A stretch of DNA of 64,000 bases, taken from contig NZ_CP029426.2 of the NCBI RefSeq assembly GCF_002266435.3, positions 3,626,001 to 3,690,000 on the forward strand, written 5' to 3'. Shown in pieces: positions 45,531 through 54,024 of the stretch. Source of the DNA: Bradyrhizobium amphicarpaeae. Lineage in GTDB: Bacteria > Pseudomonadota > Alphaproteobacteria > Rhizobiales > Xanthobacteraceae. The position numbers and the translations under genes are program-made. Under the pieces are notes generated by a model. That model was not told the origin of the DNA. It saw nothing but the letters and a program-made list of their open reading frames with translations, and did not search any database. Positions within the stretch are counted from its first letter, which is position 1. Each line of letters begins with the position of its first letter.

Positions 45531-47420
45531 ATGGCTCATGTCGAGGTCGAGGTGACCGCAGTGGTGGGCGAGGTGGCATTTCAGTCCCCTCGCCGACCTT
45601 CCGTGCTGGCTTCGTTCGAGCGCGTGCTTGGTCTCGTCGTCGAGATCCCGGCGGCGACCCTGGTCGTCGCCGAGATCGTGATCCTGTTCGCCGGCGTGGT
45701 CGCGCGCTACGGCCTGCACCGGCCGCTGATCTGGTCGGACGAGCTCGCCTCGATCCTGTTTCTGTGGCTTGCGATGCTGGGCGCGGCGGTTGCGTTTCGC
45801 CGCTCCGAGCACATGCGCATGACCGCGATCGTGGCCAGCGCCAAGCCGTCCATGCGGGCCTATCTGGATCTGGTCGCGACCTCTGCGGCGCTGGCATTCC
45901 TGGTCCTGATCGTCTGGCCGGCCTGCGACTACGCCTATGAAGAAAGCTACATCACCACGCCGGCGCTGCAGATCTCGAACATGTGGCGCGCCGCCGCGCT
46001 GCCGGTCGGCATCGGCCTGATGGCGGCGTTTGCCTTGCTGCGGCTGCTGCGCACGGCCGATCGGCGGACGGTCGCAGCTGCTGTCGTCAGTGTTGCCGTC
46101 ATCATCGGCCTGTTCTGGCTGGCCGAGCCGTCGCTGCGGCCGCTCGGCAATCTCAACCTCGTCATCTTCTTCGTCGGCGTCGCCGGCTTCTGCGTCTTCG
46201 CCGGCGTTCCCATTGCGTTCGGCTTCGGCCTTGCGATCTTCGGCTATCTCGCGCTGACGACGCGGACGCCCGTGATGGTTCTGGTCGGGCGGATGGACGA
46301 AGGCATGAGCCACCTCATCCTGCTCTCGGTACCATTGTTCGTGTTCCTGGGGCTCTTGATCGAGATGACCGGCATGGCGCGGGCCATGGTGGCGTTTCTC
46401 GCGAGCCTGCTCGGCCATGTCCGCGGCGGCCTGCACTACGTGCTGGTGGGCGCGATGTACCTGGTCTCGGGCATATCGGGCGCCAAGGCCGCCGACATGG
46501 CAGCCGTCGCGCCGGTGCTGTTTCCGGAGATGAAACAGCGCGGCGCCAAGCCCGGCGATCTCGTCGCGCTTCTGGCGGCGACCGGAGCCCAGACCGAAAC
46601 CATTCCGCCGAGCCTCGTGCTGATCACGATCGGCTCGGTCACCGGCGTGTCGATCGCCGCCCTGTTCACCGGCGGGCTGCTGCCCGGCGTCGTGCTCGCG
46701 ATCACGCTGTGCATGCTGGTGTGGTGGCGCTACCGCCACGAGGACATGAGCCATGTCCGCCGCGCCACGGGCGGCGAGATCGGCAAGACCTTCGTCATCG
46801 CCCTGCCCGCGCTCGCGCTGCCCTTCGTGATCCGCTACGCCGTGGTCGAGGGCATCGCGACCGCGACCGAGGTCTCCACCATCGGCATCGTCTATGGCGC
46901 CCTGGTCGGCCTCCTCGTCTACCGCCGGTTCGACTGGTCGCGGCTGTTTCCGATGCTGGTCGAGACCGCGGCGCTGTCCGGCGCCATCCTGCTGATCATC
47001 GGCACGGCGACCGGCATGGCCTGGGGCCTGACCCAATCAGGCTTCTCGCGCTCGCTGGCCGCGGCCATGACCGGGTTGCCCGGGGGCGCTGCTACCTTCA
47101 TCGCGGTGTCGATCCTGGCCTTCACCATCCTCGGCAGCGTGCTGGAGGGTATCCCGGCGATCGTGCTGTTCGGACCGCTGCTGTTTCCGATCGCCCGGGC
47201 CGTCGGCGTGCACGAGGTGCATTATGCCATGGTGATCATTCTGGCCATGGGTATCGGGCTATTCGCCCCGCCGTTCGGCGTCGGCTATTATGCGGCTTGC
47301 GCCATCGGGCGCGTCGATCCCGCCGAGGGCATCCGGCCGATCTGGGGCTATCTGCTGGCGCTGCTGGTGGGATTGATCATCGTCGCGATCTTCCCCTGGA
47401 TCTCGATCGGATTTCTTTGA
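45531..47420 (+). CDS. TRAP transporter fused permease (DctQ-DctM), system 2
   Basis: 629 residues, about 16 membrane helices: an N-terminal DctQ-like part (about 20-190; WSDELASILFLWLAMLGAAVAFRRSEHM) joined to DctM (about 195-629; LSVPLFVFLGLLIEMTGMARAMV, SGAKAADMAAVAPVLFPEM, NTIPPSL-type loop, GLFAPPFGVGYYAA). Fused permeases are well known. It delivers substrate to the cell, next to an acyl-CoA synthetase. Confidence 0.93.
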   Translation: MAHVEVEVTAVVGEVAFQSPRRPSVLASFERVLGLVVEIPAATLVVAEIVILFAGVVARYGLHRPLIWSDELASILFLWLAMLGAAVAFRRSEHMRMTAIVASAKPSMRAYLDLVATSAALAFLVLIVWPACDYAYEESYITTPALQISNMWRAAALPVGIGLMAAFALLRLLRTADRRTVAAAVVSVAVIIGLFWLAEPSLRPLGNLNLVIFFVGVAGFCVFAGVPIAFGFGLAIFGYLALTTRTPVMVLVGRMDEGMSHLILLSVPLFVFLGLLIEMTGMARAMVAFLASLLGHVRGGLHYVLVGAMYLVSGISGAKAADMAAVAPVLFPEMKQRGAKPGDLVALLAATGAQTETIPPSLVLITIGSVTGVSIAALFTGGLLPGVVLAITLCMLVWWRYRHEDMSHVRRATGGEIGKTFVIALPALALPFVIRYAVVEGIATATEVSTIGIVYGALVGLLVYRRFDWSRLFPMLVETAALSGAILLIIGTATGMAWGLTQSGFSRSLAAAMTGLPGGAATFIAVSILAFTILGSVLEGIPAIVLFGPLLFPIARAVGVHEVHYAMVIILAMGIGLFAPPFGVGYYAACAIGRVDPAEGIRPIWGYLLALLVGLIIVAIFPWISIGFL

Positions 47421-47441
47421 GGCGTTTGACGGAGGGTGTCG

Positions 47442-49091
47442 ATGAGTGAGCGGCAGAGCCAGTACGATATCGGTCTCGACAAGACCTCCGCGAATTACGT
47501 ACCGCTGAGTCCCCTAAGCTTCCTCGCGCGCAGCGCCGCCGTCTATCCCGATCACGTCAGCACGGTTTACGAGGGGCGCAGCTTCACCTGGGCGCAGACC
47601 CATGAGCGCTGCAAACGCTTTGCGTCCTGGCTCGCGCGCAAGGGCATCGGCGTCGGCGATACCGTGGCTGCGATGCTGCCGAACATCCCGGCGATGAACG
47701 AGGCGCATTTTGCCGTGCCCATGACCGGCGCGGTGCTCAACGCGCTCAACATACGCCTCGATGCGCCCTCGATCGCATTCCAGCTCGATCATGGCGGCGC
47801 CAAGATCATCCTGGTCGATCCCGAGTTTTCGGGCGTGATCACCGATGCGCTGGCGCAGATGACGGGCGCGAAGCCTTTGGTGGTCGATGTCGACGATGCA
47901 TCGTTCAAGGGCGGCAGCCGCATCGGCGAGATCGAATATGAGGCGGCGGTTGCGCAAGGCGATCCGGATTTCGCGGCGATCCCGCCGAGCGACGAATGGG
48001 ACGCGATTGCGCTGAGCTACACCTCGGGCACGACGGGAAATCCCAAGGGCGTCGTCACCCATCATCGCGGCGCCTATCTCAACGCGGTCAGCAACATCCT
48101 GGCAGGCCAACTCGGCCAGCATCCGGTCTATCTCTGGACGCTGCCGATGTTCCATTGCAACGGCTGGTGCTTCCCGTGGACCATCGCTGCGGCAGCCGGC
48201 ATCAATGTCTGCCTGCGCAAGGTCGAGCCGACGAAGATATTCGAACTGATCAAGCAACACGGCGTCACCCACATGTGCGGCGCGCCGATCGTGTATAATG
48301 TGCTGATCAACGCCCCCGATGCGCCCAAAGGCAACGCCGCGCGCCGCGTCGTCGGCCTGATCGCCGGCGCCGCGCCGCCGGTCGCCGTGCTCGAAGGCGC
48401 CGAGAGCATCGGCATCAAGCTGACCCACGTGTACGGCCTGACCGAGGTCTACGGCCCCGCCTCCGTCTGCGCCGAGCAGCCCGGCTGGGACGAGCTCCCC
48501 GCGCCCGAACGCGCGCGCATGAAGCGCCGGCAAGGCGTGCCCTACCCGCTCGAGGAAGGCGTCACCGTCATCGATCCGCAGACCATGCGTCAAGTGCCGC
48601 GCGACGGCGAGACCATCGGCGAGGTCATGTTCCGCGGCAACATCGTGATGAAGGGCTATCTGAAGAACGAGAAGGCCACCAAGGAAGCGTTCGAGGGCGG
48701 CTGGTTTCACACCGGCGATCTCGGCGTGCTCGACGAGCACGGCTACGTCATCATCAAGGACCGCTCCAAGGACATCATCATCTCCGGCGGCGAGAACATC
48801 TCCTCCGTCGAGGTCGAGGACATTCTCTACAAGCACCCGGCCGTGCTGTTCGCCGCCGTGGTGGCAAAGCCTGATCCGAAATGGGGCGAAGTGCCCTGCG
48901 CCTTCGTCGAGCTGAAGGACGGCGCCAGCGCCAGCGAAGCCGACATCATCGCCTTCTGCCGCTCGCATCTGAGCGGCTTCAAGACGCCGAAGGCCGTCGT
49001 GTTCGGGCCGATCCCCAAGACGTCCACGGGCAAGATCCAGAAATTCCTGCTGCGCAACGAAGTCGGATCGGCGAAGGCGATCACGGCCTGA
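47442..49091 (+). CDS. AMP-forming acyl-CoA synthetase
   Basis: 549 residues of the ANL superfamily: AMP-binding signature LSYTSGTTGNPKGVV, HVYGLTEVYGP, GWFHTGDLGVLDEHGY, KDRSKDIIISGGENISSVEVE and the catalytic Lys in PKTSTGKIQKF. It activates a carboxylic acid with ATP and CoA; chain length or aromaticity cannot be read, although the VPLSPLSFLARSAAVYPDH opening occurs in fatty/methylmercapto-acid ligases. ATG 47442 has GGAGGG at 47431. Gap to the permease 21 bp, so likely the same operon. Confidence 0.92.
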   Translation: MSERQSQYDIGLDKTSANYVPLSPLSFLARSAAVYPDHVSTVYEGRSFTWAQTHERCKRFASWLARKGIGVGDTVAAMLPNIPAMNEAHFAVPMTGAVLNALNIRLDAPSIAFQLDHGGAKIILVDPEFSGVITDALAQMTGAKPLVVDVDDASFKGGSRIGEIEYEAAVAQGDPDFAAIPPSDEWDAIALSYTSGTTGNPKGVVTHHRGAYLNAVSNILAGQLGQHPVYLWTLPMFHCNGWCFPWTIAAAAGINVCLRKVEPTKIFELIKQHGVTHMCGAPIVYNVLINAPDAPKGNAARRVVGLIAGAAPPVAVLEGAESIGIKLTHVYGLTEVYGPASVCAEQPGWDELPAPERARMKRRQGVPYPLEEGVTVIDPQTMRQVPRDGETIGEVMFRGNIVMKGYLKNEKATKEAFEGGWFHTGDLGVLDEHGYVIIKDRSKDIIISGGENISSVEVEDILYKHPAVLFAAVVAKPDPKWGEVPCAFVELKDGASASEADIIAFCRSHLSGFKTPKAVVFGPIPKTSTGKIQKFLLRNEVGSAKAITA

Positions 49092-49104
49092 GCACGTCCT
49101 GGAA

Positions 49105-49137
49105 TCTTCCGCCCGCACGCAGATGGCGGGCGGAAGA
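49105..49137. terminator. Bidirectional terminator between acyl-CoA synthetase and TRAP system 3
   Basis: TCTTCCGCCCGC (49105-49116) and GCGGGCGGAAGA (49126-49137) are perfect 12-bp complements around a 9-nt loop, 14 bp after one stop codon and 10 bp before the other. No T-run, but the position between convergent genes supports a terminator. Confidence 0.75.
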
Positions 49138-49146
49138 CGTTGATCC

Positions 49147-50124
49147 TCACATCTTCTTGTAGGCGTCGACCACGGCCTGACCGTCGGGCCCTGCCTTCTT
49201 GAGCCAGTCGGTCGTGAGCTGTTCGCCGATCTTCTGGAAGCCGGCCTTCAGCGCCGGGCTCGGCGCCTCGACGGTCATGCCTTTGGCCTTGAGCTGATCG
49301 ATGTACCAGGTGCTCTTGTCCTCCCAGGCCTTCCAGCCGCGGGTTTCCGCCGTTGCCGCCGCCTTGAGAATGGCCTCCTGGGTGGGCTTGTCGAGCGCGT
49401 CGAACGCGGCCTTGTTGACGAAGGTGTAGTCCTTGGGAATCCAGGCCTGCACGTCATAGAAATACTTCAGCGACTCCCAGGCCTTCGCGTCGTAGCCGGT
49501 GCCGCCCGACGACATGAAGGAATTCACCACGCCGGTCGCGAGCGCCTGCGGCAGTTCCGCAGCCTGGATCGTGACCGACTGCGCGCCGACCAATTCGCCG
49601 ATGCGTGCGGTGCCGACGTTATAGGCCCGCCATTTCAGGCCCTTCATGTCTTCGATCGTGGCGAGCGGCTTGTTGACGTAGACGCCCTGCGGCGCCCATG
49701 GCACGACGAACAGCAGCTTGAGACCCTGCGCGTCGAGCTTCTTGGCGATCGCAGGCTTGGAGGCCTGGTACAGCTTCATCGCGTCCGGGAAGCTGGTCGC
49801 CAGGAACGGGACGACGTCGACGCCGAACAGCGGATCCTCGTTCTCGTGGATCGACAGCAGCACCTCGCCCATCTGCGCCTGCCCGGTCATCACCGCGCGC
49901 TTGATGTCCGGTGCCTTGAACAGCGAAGCGCCGGGGTGAACCGTGATCTGGAGCTTGCCGGACGTCGCGGCATCGACATCCTTGGCGAAGGCGGTGAGAT
50001 TTTCGGAGTGCGGATTGTCCGCCGGGTACGCCGCCGGCAAATTCCATTTGGTCTGGGCCAAGGCGGGGGTCGCAATCGCCATCACGCCCGCGATCAGGGA
50101 CGCGCGGAATAAACGAGACATCAT
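49147..50124 (-). CDS. TRAP transporter substrate-binding protein (DctP family), system 3
   Basis: 325 residues with a Sec signal peptide (LFRASLIAGVMAIATPALAQT). DctP core: FAKDVDAATSGKLQI, VPWAPQGVYVNKPL, GLKWRAYNVGTARIGEL (carboxylate Arg), and GVVNSFMSSGGTGYD. ATG 50124 has GGAGA at a spacing of about 7; ATG 50121 is the alternative. It is 32 bp downstream of DctM in a minus-strand operon. Confidence 0.93.
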   Translation of the reverse strand: MMSRLFRASLIAGVMAIATPALAQTKWNLPAAYPADNPHSENLTAFAKDVDAATSGKLQITVHPGASLFKAPDIKRAVMTGQAQMGEVLLSIHENEDPLFGVDVVPFLATSFPDAMKLYQASKPAIAKKLDAQGLKLLFVVPWAPQGVYVNKPLATIEDMKGLKWRAYNVGTARIGELVGAQSVTIQAAELPQALATGVVNSFMSSGGTGYDAKAWESLKYFYDVQAWIPKDYTFVNKAAFDALDKPTQEAILKAAATAETRGWKAWEDKSTWYIDQLKAKGMTVEAPSPALKAGFQKIGEQLTTDWLKKAGPDGQAVVDAYKKM

Positions 50125-50156
50125 CGGACTTCTCCTCACATTCGATTTGAATACGC

Positions 50157-51470
50157 TCAGTCTGGGAAAGCGAGCTTGGGCAGGAACATCACGATCTGCG
50201 GATACTCCGTGATGATGAACACGGAGGCGAGCAGCAGGACGAAGAACGGAAACGCTGCCCGCGCAACCGTGAACGTATCCCGCCCGCTCATGTTCTGCAG
50301 CACGAACAGGTTGAATCCGACCGGCGGCGTGATCTGCGCCATCTCGACATGGATGATGAGATAGACGCCGAACCAGACCAGGTCGAGACCGGCCTGCCTG
50401 ACCATCGGCAGCACGATGACGGCGGTCAGAACGATCATCGAGATGCCGTCGATCAGGCAGCCGAGGATGATGTACATGATGCTCAGATACAGCGCGAGCA
50501 TGCCCGGCGTGAGCTGCTGCCCCTGGACCCAGGTGGCGAGTGCGGCCGGAATGCCGGTATAGGCCATCGCAGCCGTGGTATAGGCCGCGCCCGCCAGGAT
50601 CAGCATGATCATGCAAGTCAGGCGCGTCGCGCTCATGATGCTTTCGAGGAAGTTCTTGCGCGTGAGCGTGCCGCTCCACCAGGCCAGCAGCAGCGCGCCC
50701 GTTACACCCCATGCCGCGCATTCCGTGGCTGTCGCGAAGCCTAGCACCAGCGACAAGAAGACTGCCATGATCAGCAGCAGACAGGGCGCGAGCTTCGCCG
50801 ACTCCTGCAGCTTCCGTCGGAATGGCATCGGCGGATCGCGCGGCGGAACCTTGTTGGGATTGAGCAGCGACCAGATGATGATGTAGCCCGAATAGAGCAC
50901 CATCACGAGCACGCCGGGCAGGAAGCCGCCGAGGAACACCTGGAGCACGGAGACGTTCGCCGTGACGGCGTAGACCACCATCGGGATCGAGGGCGGGATC
51001 AGGAGACCGAGCGTGCCCGAGCCGGCGAGCGAGCCCAAGCTCAAGCCCTTGTCGTAGCCGCGCTTGTCGAGCTCGGGCAGCGCGATCTTGCCGATGGTCG
51101 CACATGTCGCCGCCGAAGAGCCCGACACCGCCGCGAAGATGCCGCAACCGATCACGTTGACATGGGTCAGGCGCCCGGGCAGCCACTGCACCCACGGCGA
51201 CAATCCTCGGAACATCTCTTCCGACAATTTGGTACGAAAGAGGATCTCGCCCATCCAGATGAACAGCGGAAGCGCGGCCAGCGTCCATGACGAGCTGGCG
51301 CTCCAGGTCGTGGTGGCGAGCACGGCGCCGAGCGGCAGGCTGGTCGTCAGCGCCATCGCCACGAAACCGACGAGGCCGAGCGATACCGCGATCCAGACGC
51401 CGCTTCCCAGCAGCAGGATCATGACGCCGAGCAGGACGAACGCCAGCTCGATCATGCCGAGATTGGCCAT
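50157..51470 (-). CDS. TRAP transporter large permease (DctM family), system 3
   Basis: 437 residues, about 12 membrane helices; AALPLFIWMGEILFRTKLSEEMF, SGSSAATCATIGKIALPEL, GLLIPPSIPMVVYA and AQITPPVGFNLFVLQ are DctM signatures. ATG 51470 lies right behind GGAGG, which also encodes the end of DctQ; a TTG at 51476 is rejected. Confidence 0.94.
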   Translation of the reverse strand: MANLGMIELAFVLLGVMILLLGSGVWIAVSLGLVGFVAMALTTSLPLGAVLATTTWSASSSWTLAALPLFIWMGEILFRTKLSEEMFRGLSPWVQWLPGRLTHVNVIGCGIFAAVSGSSAATCATIGKIALPELDKRGYDKGLSLGSLAGSGTLGLLIPPSIPMVVYAVTANVSVLQVFLGGFLPGVLVMVLYSGYIIIWSLLNPNKVPPRDPPMPFRRKLQESAKLAPCLLLIMAVFLSLVLGFATATECAAWGVTGALLLAWWSGTLTRKNFLESIMSATRLTCMIMLILAGAAYTTAAMAYTGIPAALATWVQGQQLTPGMLALYLSIMYIILGCLIDGISMIVLTAVIVLPMVRQAGLDLVWFGVYLIIHVEMAQITPPVGFNLFVLQNMSGRDTFTVARAAFPFFVLLLASVFIITEYPQIVMFLPKLAFPD

Positions 51471-51472
51471 GG

Positions 51473-52102
51473 TCAACCTCCGCCGCCCTGCGAAATGCGC
51501 TCGACGAACTCTTCCGGGGTCTCGTCCGGCGAGCCCTTTTCGTAGGTCGGCCGCTTGCCGCCGACGACCCCGACCATTTCATCGATGAGGGCGATCGACA
51601 GGATCGCAAGACCACCGGCGAAGCCGAGCTGCGGGATCCAGAGCGGAAGCGGGACGACGCCCTGCGCCACATCGTTGAAGCGCCAGGAATCGTAGGTCAT
51701 CTGCACCGCGTAGCGGGTGAAATAGAGGATGAAGGCGGTGGCGATACCGAGCGCCATGATCTCCGCGATCTGCTTGGTTCGCCCGTGCAGACGCTCCAGC
51801 AGCAGGCCGACGCGGATCATCTCTCCGCGCTTGAAGGTGTGTGCGAGGCCGAGGAAAGCCATCGCGGCCATGCACCAGGACGCGAAATCATCGCCGGCGG
51901 GAATGTTGATCGCAAACTGGCGCCCGACCGACATCGCCATCATGATTACAAAGATCGCAACCATGAAGACGCCGGCGGCGTAGCCTGCCCCGAGATAAAG
52001 CAGATCCAGCGCGCGCCGCACCGGCCCCCCCGTCGTTACGTCGTCCCCTGCCACGCAATCCCCATCCTCAACCGAGGCATTCAGCCGACCCGGCGACCGC
52101 AT
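51473..52102 (-). CDS. TRAP transporter small permease (DctQ family), system 3
   Basis: 209 residues from ATG 52102: four helices, with the family block INIPAGDDFASWCMAAMAFLGLAHTFKRGEMIRVGLL. The start is uncertain: ATG 52189 would add 29 residues (MHRLHHVDLTSERQ...), neither start has a good ribosome site, and the shorter form has a more usual length. Its stop is 3 bp from the DctM start. Confidence 0.85.
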   Translation of the reverse strand: MRSPGRLNASVEDGDCVAGDDVTTGGPVRRALDLLYLGAGYAAGVFMVAIFVIMMAMSVGRQFAINIPAGDDFASWCMAAMAFLGLAHTFKRGEMIRVGLLLERLHGRTKQIAEIMALGIATAFILYFTRYAVQMTYDSWRFNDVAQGVVPLPLWIPQLGFAGGLAILSIALIDEMVGVVGGKRPTYEKGSPDETPEEFVERISQGGGG

Positions 52103-52231
52103 ATCGCGCGCTGCCGTTCCAGCCTCAATATCGCCCTTGCCCAACGCCTGTCTTTCAGACGTTAGATCAACATGATGCAGCCGATGCAAGCAAGGACTAT
52201 GCCTGCCGGCGGCGGAATTTCTACCGCAGGT

Positions 52232-53029
52232 TCAGTGCGTCTCCAGCCGCAGCCCGTCAAAAGCGGGCACGACGCCTGCGGGCAGCGATTGCCGGATGAC
52301 CTCGTAATCGACGTCGGCCGTCATGTTGGTGATGACCGCACGCTTCGGCTTGAACCGCTCGATCCAGGACAGCGCGTCGTTGATGCTGAAATGGCTGACA
52401 TGGTTGGTGTAGCGCAGGCCGTCGACGATCCAGAGATCGAGGTTTTCCAGCGCACCCCAGCTCTCGTGCGGGATGTCGTTGAGGTCGGGCGAGTAGGCGG
52501 CGTCCCCGATGCGGTAGCCGAGCGCGGGAATGTTGCCGTGCTGTACCAGGAAGGCCGTCATCGTGACGGCGCCGCCTTTCCCCAGAACGGTCTGGCTTTC
52601 GCCCGCCTCGATCGAATGCCGGGTCAGGATCGGCGGATAGTCGCTGCCCTCCGGCGAGATGAAGCAATAGGAGAACCGCGACAGGATGTCCTTGGCCGTC
52701 GACTGGTTGAAATAGGTCGGGATCCGACGGCGCATGTGCATCACGACCGAACGCAGATCGTCCATGCCGTGGGTCTGGTCGGCGTGCTCATGGGTCAGAA
52801 ACACCGCGTCGATGTGATCGACGTTGGTCGCGAGCAATTGCTCGCGCAGGTCCGGCGAGGTGTCGATCAAGATGCGCGTGGTGCCGTGCTCGGAGGTCCG
52901 TTCGACCAGCAGCGAGCAGCGGCGACGGCGGTTCTTGGGATTGCCGGGATCGCAGGCGCCCCAGCCCAGTGCCGGGCGCGGCACGCCGGCGGAAGACCCG
53001 CAGCCCAGGATCGTTAGCGTCAGCGTCAT
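52232..53029 (-). CDS. MBL-fold metallohydrolase, PhnP-like
   Basis: 265 residues: GCGSSAGVPRPALGWGACDP, metal motif LTHEHADQTHGMDDLR, LVQHGN, YSPDLNDIP and ITNMTADVDYE. The usual motif is HxHxDH; here Gln follows the Asp, with a His two residues later. PhnP relatives hydrolyse phosphodiesters such as cyclic phosphates; the physiological substrate here is unknown. It follows tatD after 13 bp, an order common in rhizobia. Confidence 0.9.
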   Translation of the reverse strand: MTLTLTILGCGSSAGVPRPALGWGACDPGNPKNRRRRCSLLVERTSEHGTTRILIDTSPDLREQLLATNVDHIDAVFLTHEHADQTHGMDDLRSVVMHMRRRIPTYFNQSTAKDILSRFSYCFISPEGSDYPPILTRHSIEAGESQTVLGKGGAVTMTAFLVQHGNIPALGYRIGDAAYSPDLNDIPHESWGALENLDLWIVDGLRYTNHVSHFSINDALSWIERFKPKRAVITNMTADVDYEVIRQSLPAGVVPAFDGLRLETH

Positions 53030-53042
53030 GCGGCTCCCAGTC

Positions 53043-53819
53043 CTATGCCTTCACCTTGGAAAACAGGCGGAAGAAGTTTTCGCTGGTCTGGCGCGAGATA
53101 TCGTCGAGCGACACGCCGCGCGTCTCGGCCAGCACTTTGGCGACCTCGACTACATAGGCCGGTTCGTTGCGTTTGCCGCGGAACTTGCCCGGCGCAAGAT
53201 ACGGCGAGTCGGTTTCGACCAGGATGCGATCGGACGGCAGTTCGGCCGCCAGCGCCCGCAAGGTCTCCGATTTCTTGAAGGTCAGGATACCCGTGAAGCC
53301 GATGTAGAGGCCGAGCGACACCGCCTTCAGCGCCAATTCGCGTCCGCCCGTATAGCAATGCAGCACGGCGCGAAACGATCCCTTGGCCGTCTCGTCTTCC
53401 AGGATGCGCGCGCAGTCCTCGTCGGCTTCGCGGGTGTGGATCACCAGCGGCAGGCCGGTGCTGCGGGCGGCGGCGATGTGGGCGCGAAAGCCTCTCGCCT
53501 GCGCCTCCGGCGAGCCGTTGTCGTAGAAATAGTCGAGCCCGGCCTCGCCGAGCGCGACGACTTTGGAATGCTGCGTGAGTGCGATCAGCTCGTCCGGCAT
53601 GATGCCGTCTTCCTCATCCGCGTGGTGCGGATGGGTGCCGACCGAGCAATAGACGTCATCATAGCGTTCGGCGATCGCGAGCAAGCCCTGCAGTCGCCGC
53701 ACCCGCGTCGAGATCGTCACCATGCGGCCGATGCCGGCCGCTCGTGCCCGCGACACGAGCCCGTCGAGATCTTCCGCAAAATCCGGAAAATCCAGATGGC
53801 AGTGGCTGTCGACAAGCAT
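53043..53819 (-). CDS. tatD: TatD-family metal-dependent hydrolase
   Basis: 258 residues of TIM-barrel fold; opening MLVDSHCHLDFPDFAEDLD supplies the first His pair, with GEAGLDYFYDNG, VIHTREADEDCARIL, HCYTGGRELAL and ETDSPYLAPG. TatD proteins have 3'-5' DNase and related activities. ATG 53819 gives the standard start; 53858 is possible. In related genomes it follows metG; here a kinase gene lies between. Confidence 0.93.
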   Translation of the reverse strand: MLVDSHCHLDFPDFAEDLDGLVSRARAAGIGRMVTISTRVRRLQGLLAIAERYDDVYCSVGTHPHHADEEDGIMPDELIALTQHSKVVALGEAGLDYFYDNGSPEAQARGFRAHIAAARSTGLPLVIHTREADEDCARILEDETAKGSFRAVLHCYTGGRELALKAVSLGLYIGFTGILTFKKSETLRALAAELPSDRILVETDSPYLAPGKFRGKRNEPAYVVEVAKVLAETRGVSLDDISRQTSENFFRLFSKVKA

Positions 53820-54024
53820 TCTCTGGCGTCGCCTTCCAAAAACCTCGAGGTCTGCCATTCGCGGATCGCGACCCTCGACGGTGCTGGCTGCCAGTCGACG
53901 GGGCCCTCTTCTCACACAGGTAGAGGCAGGGTGAGGCAACGTCAACCGCACCGGCGACCTCGCGCCCCGACCGGTTCCTGCACATGTCGGCTCCGAGCGG
54001 CGCTGCGCACGGTCGGTCACAGGA

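Noticed and set aside
44493..47036. 847-codon antisense ORF opposite TRAP system 2
   Set aside because: It mirrors two clear TRAP genes, has Asp/His/Arg-rich composition typical of antisense frames in GC-rich DNA, and no domain.
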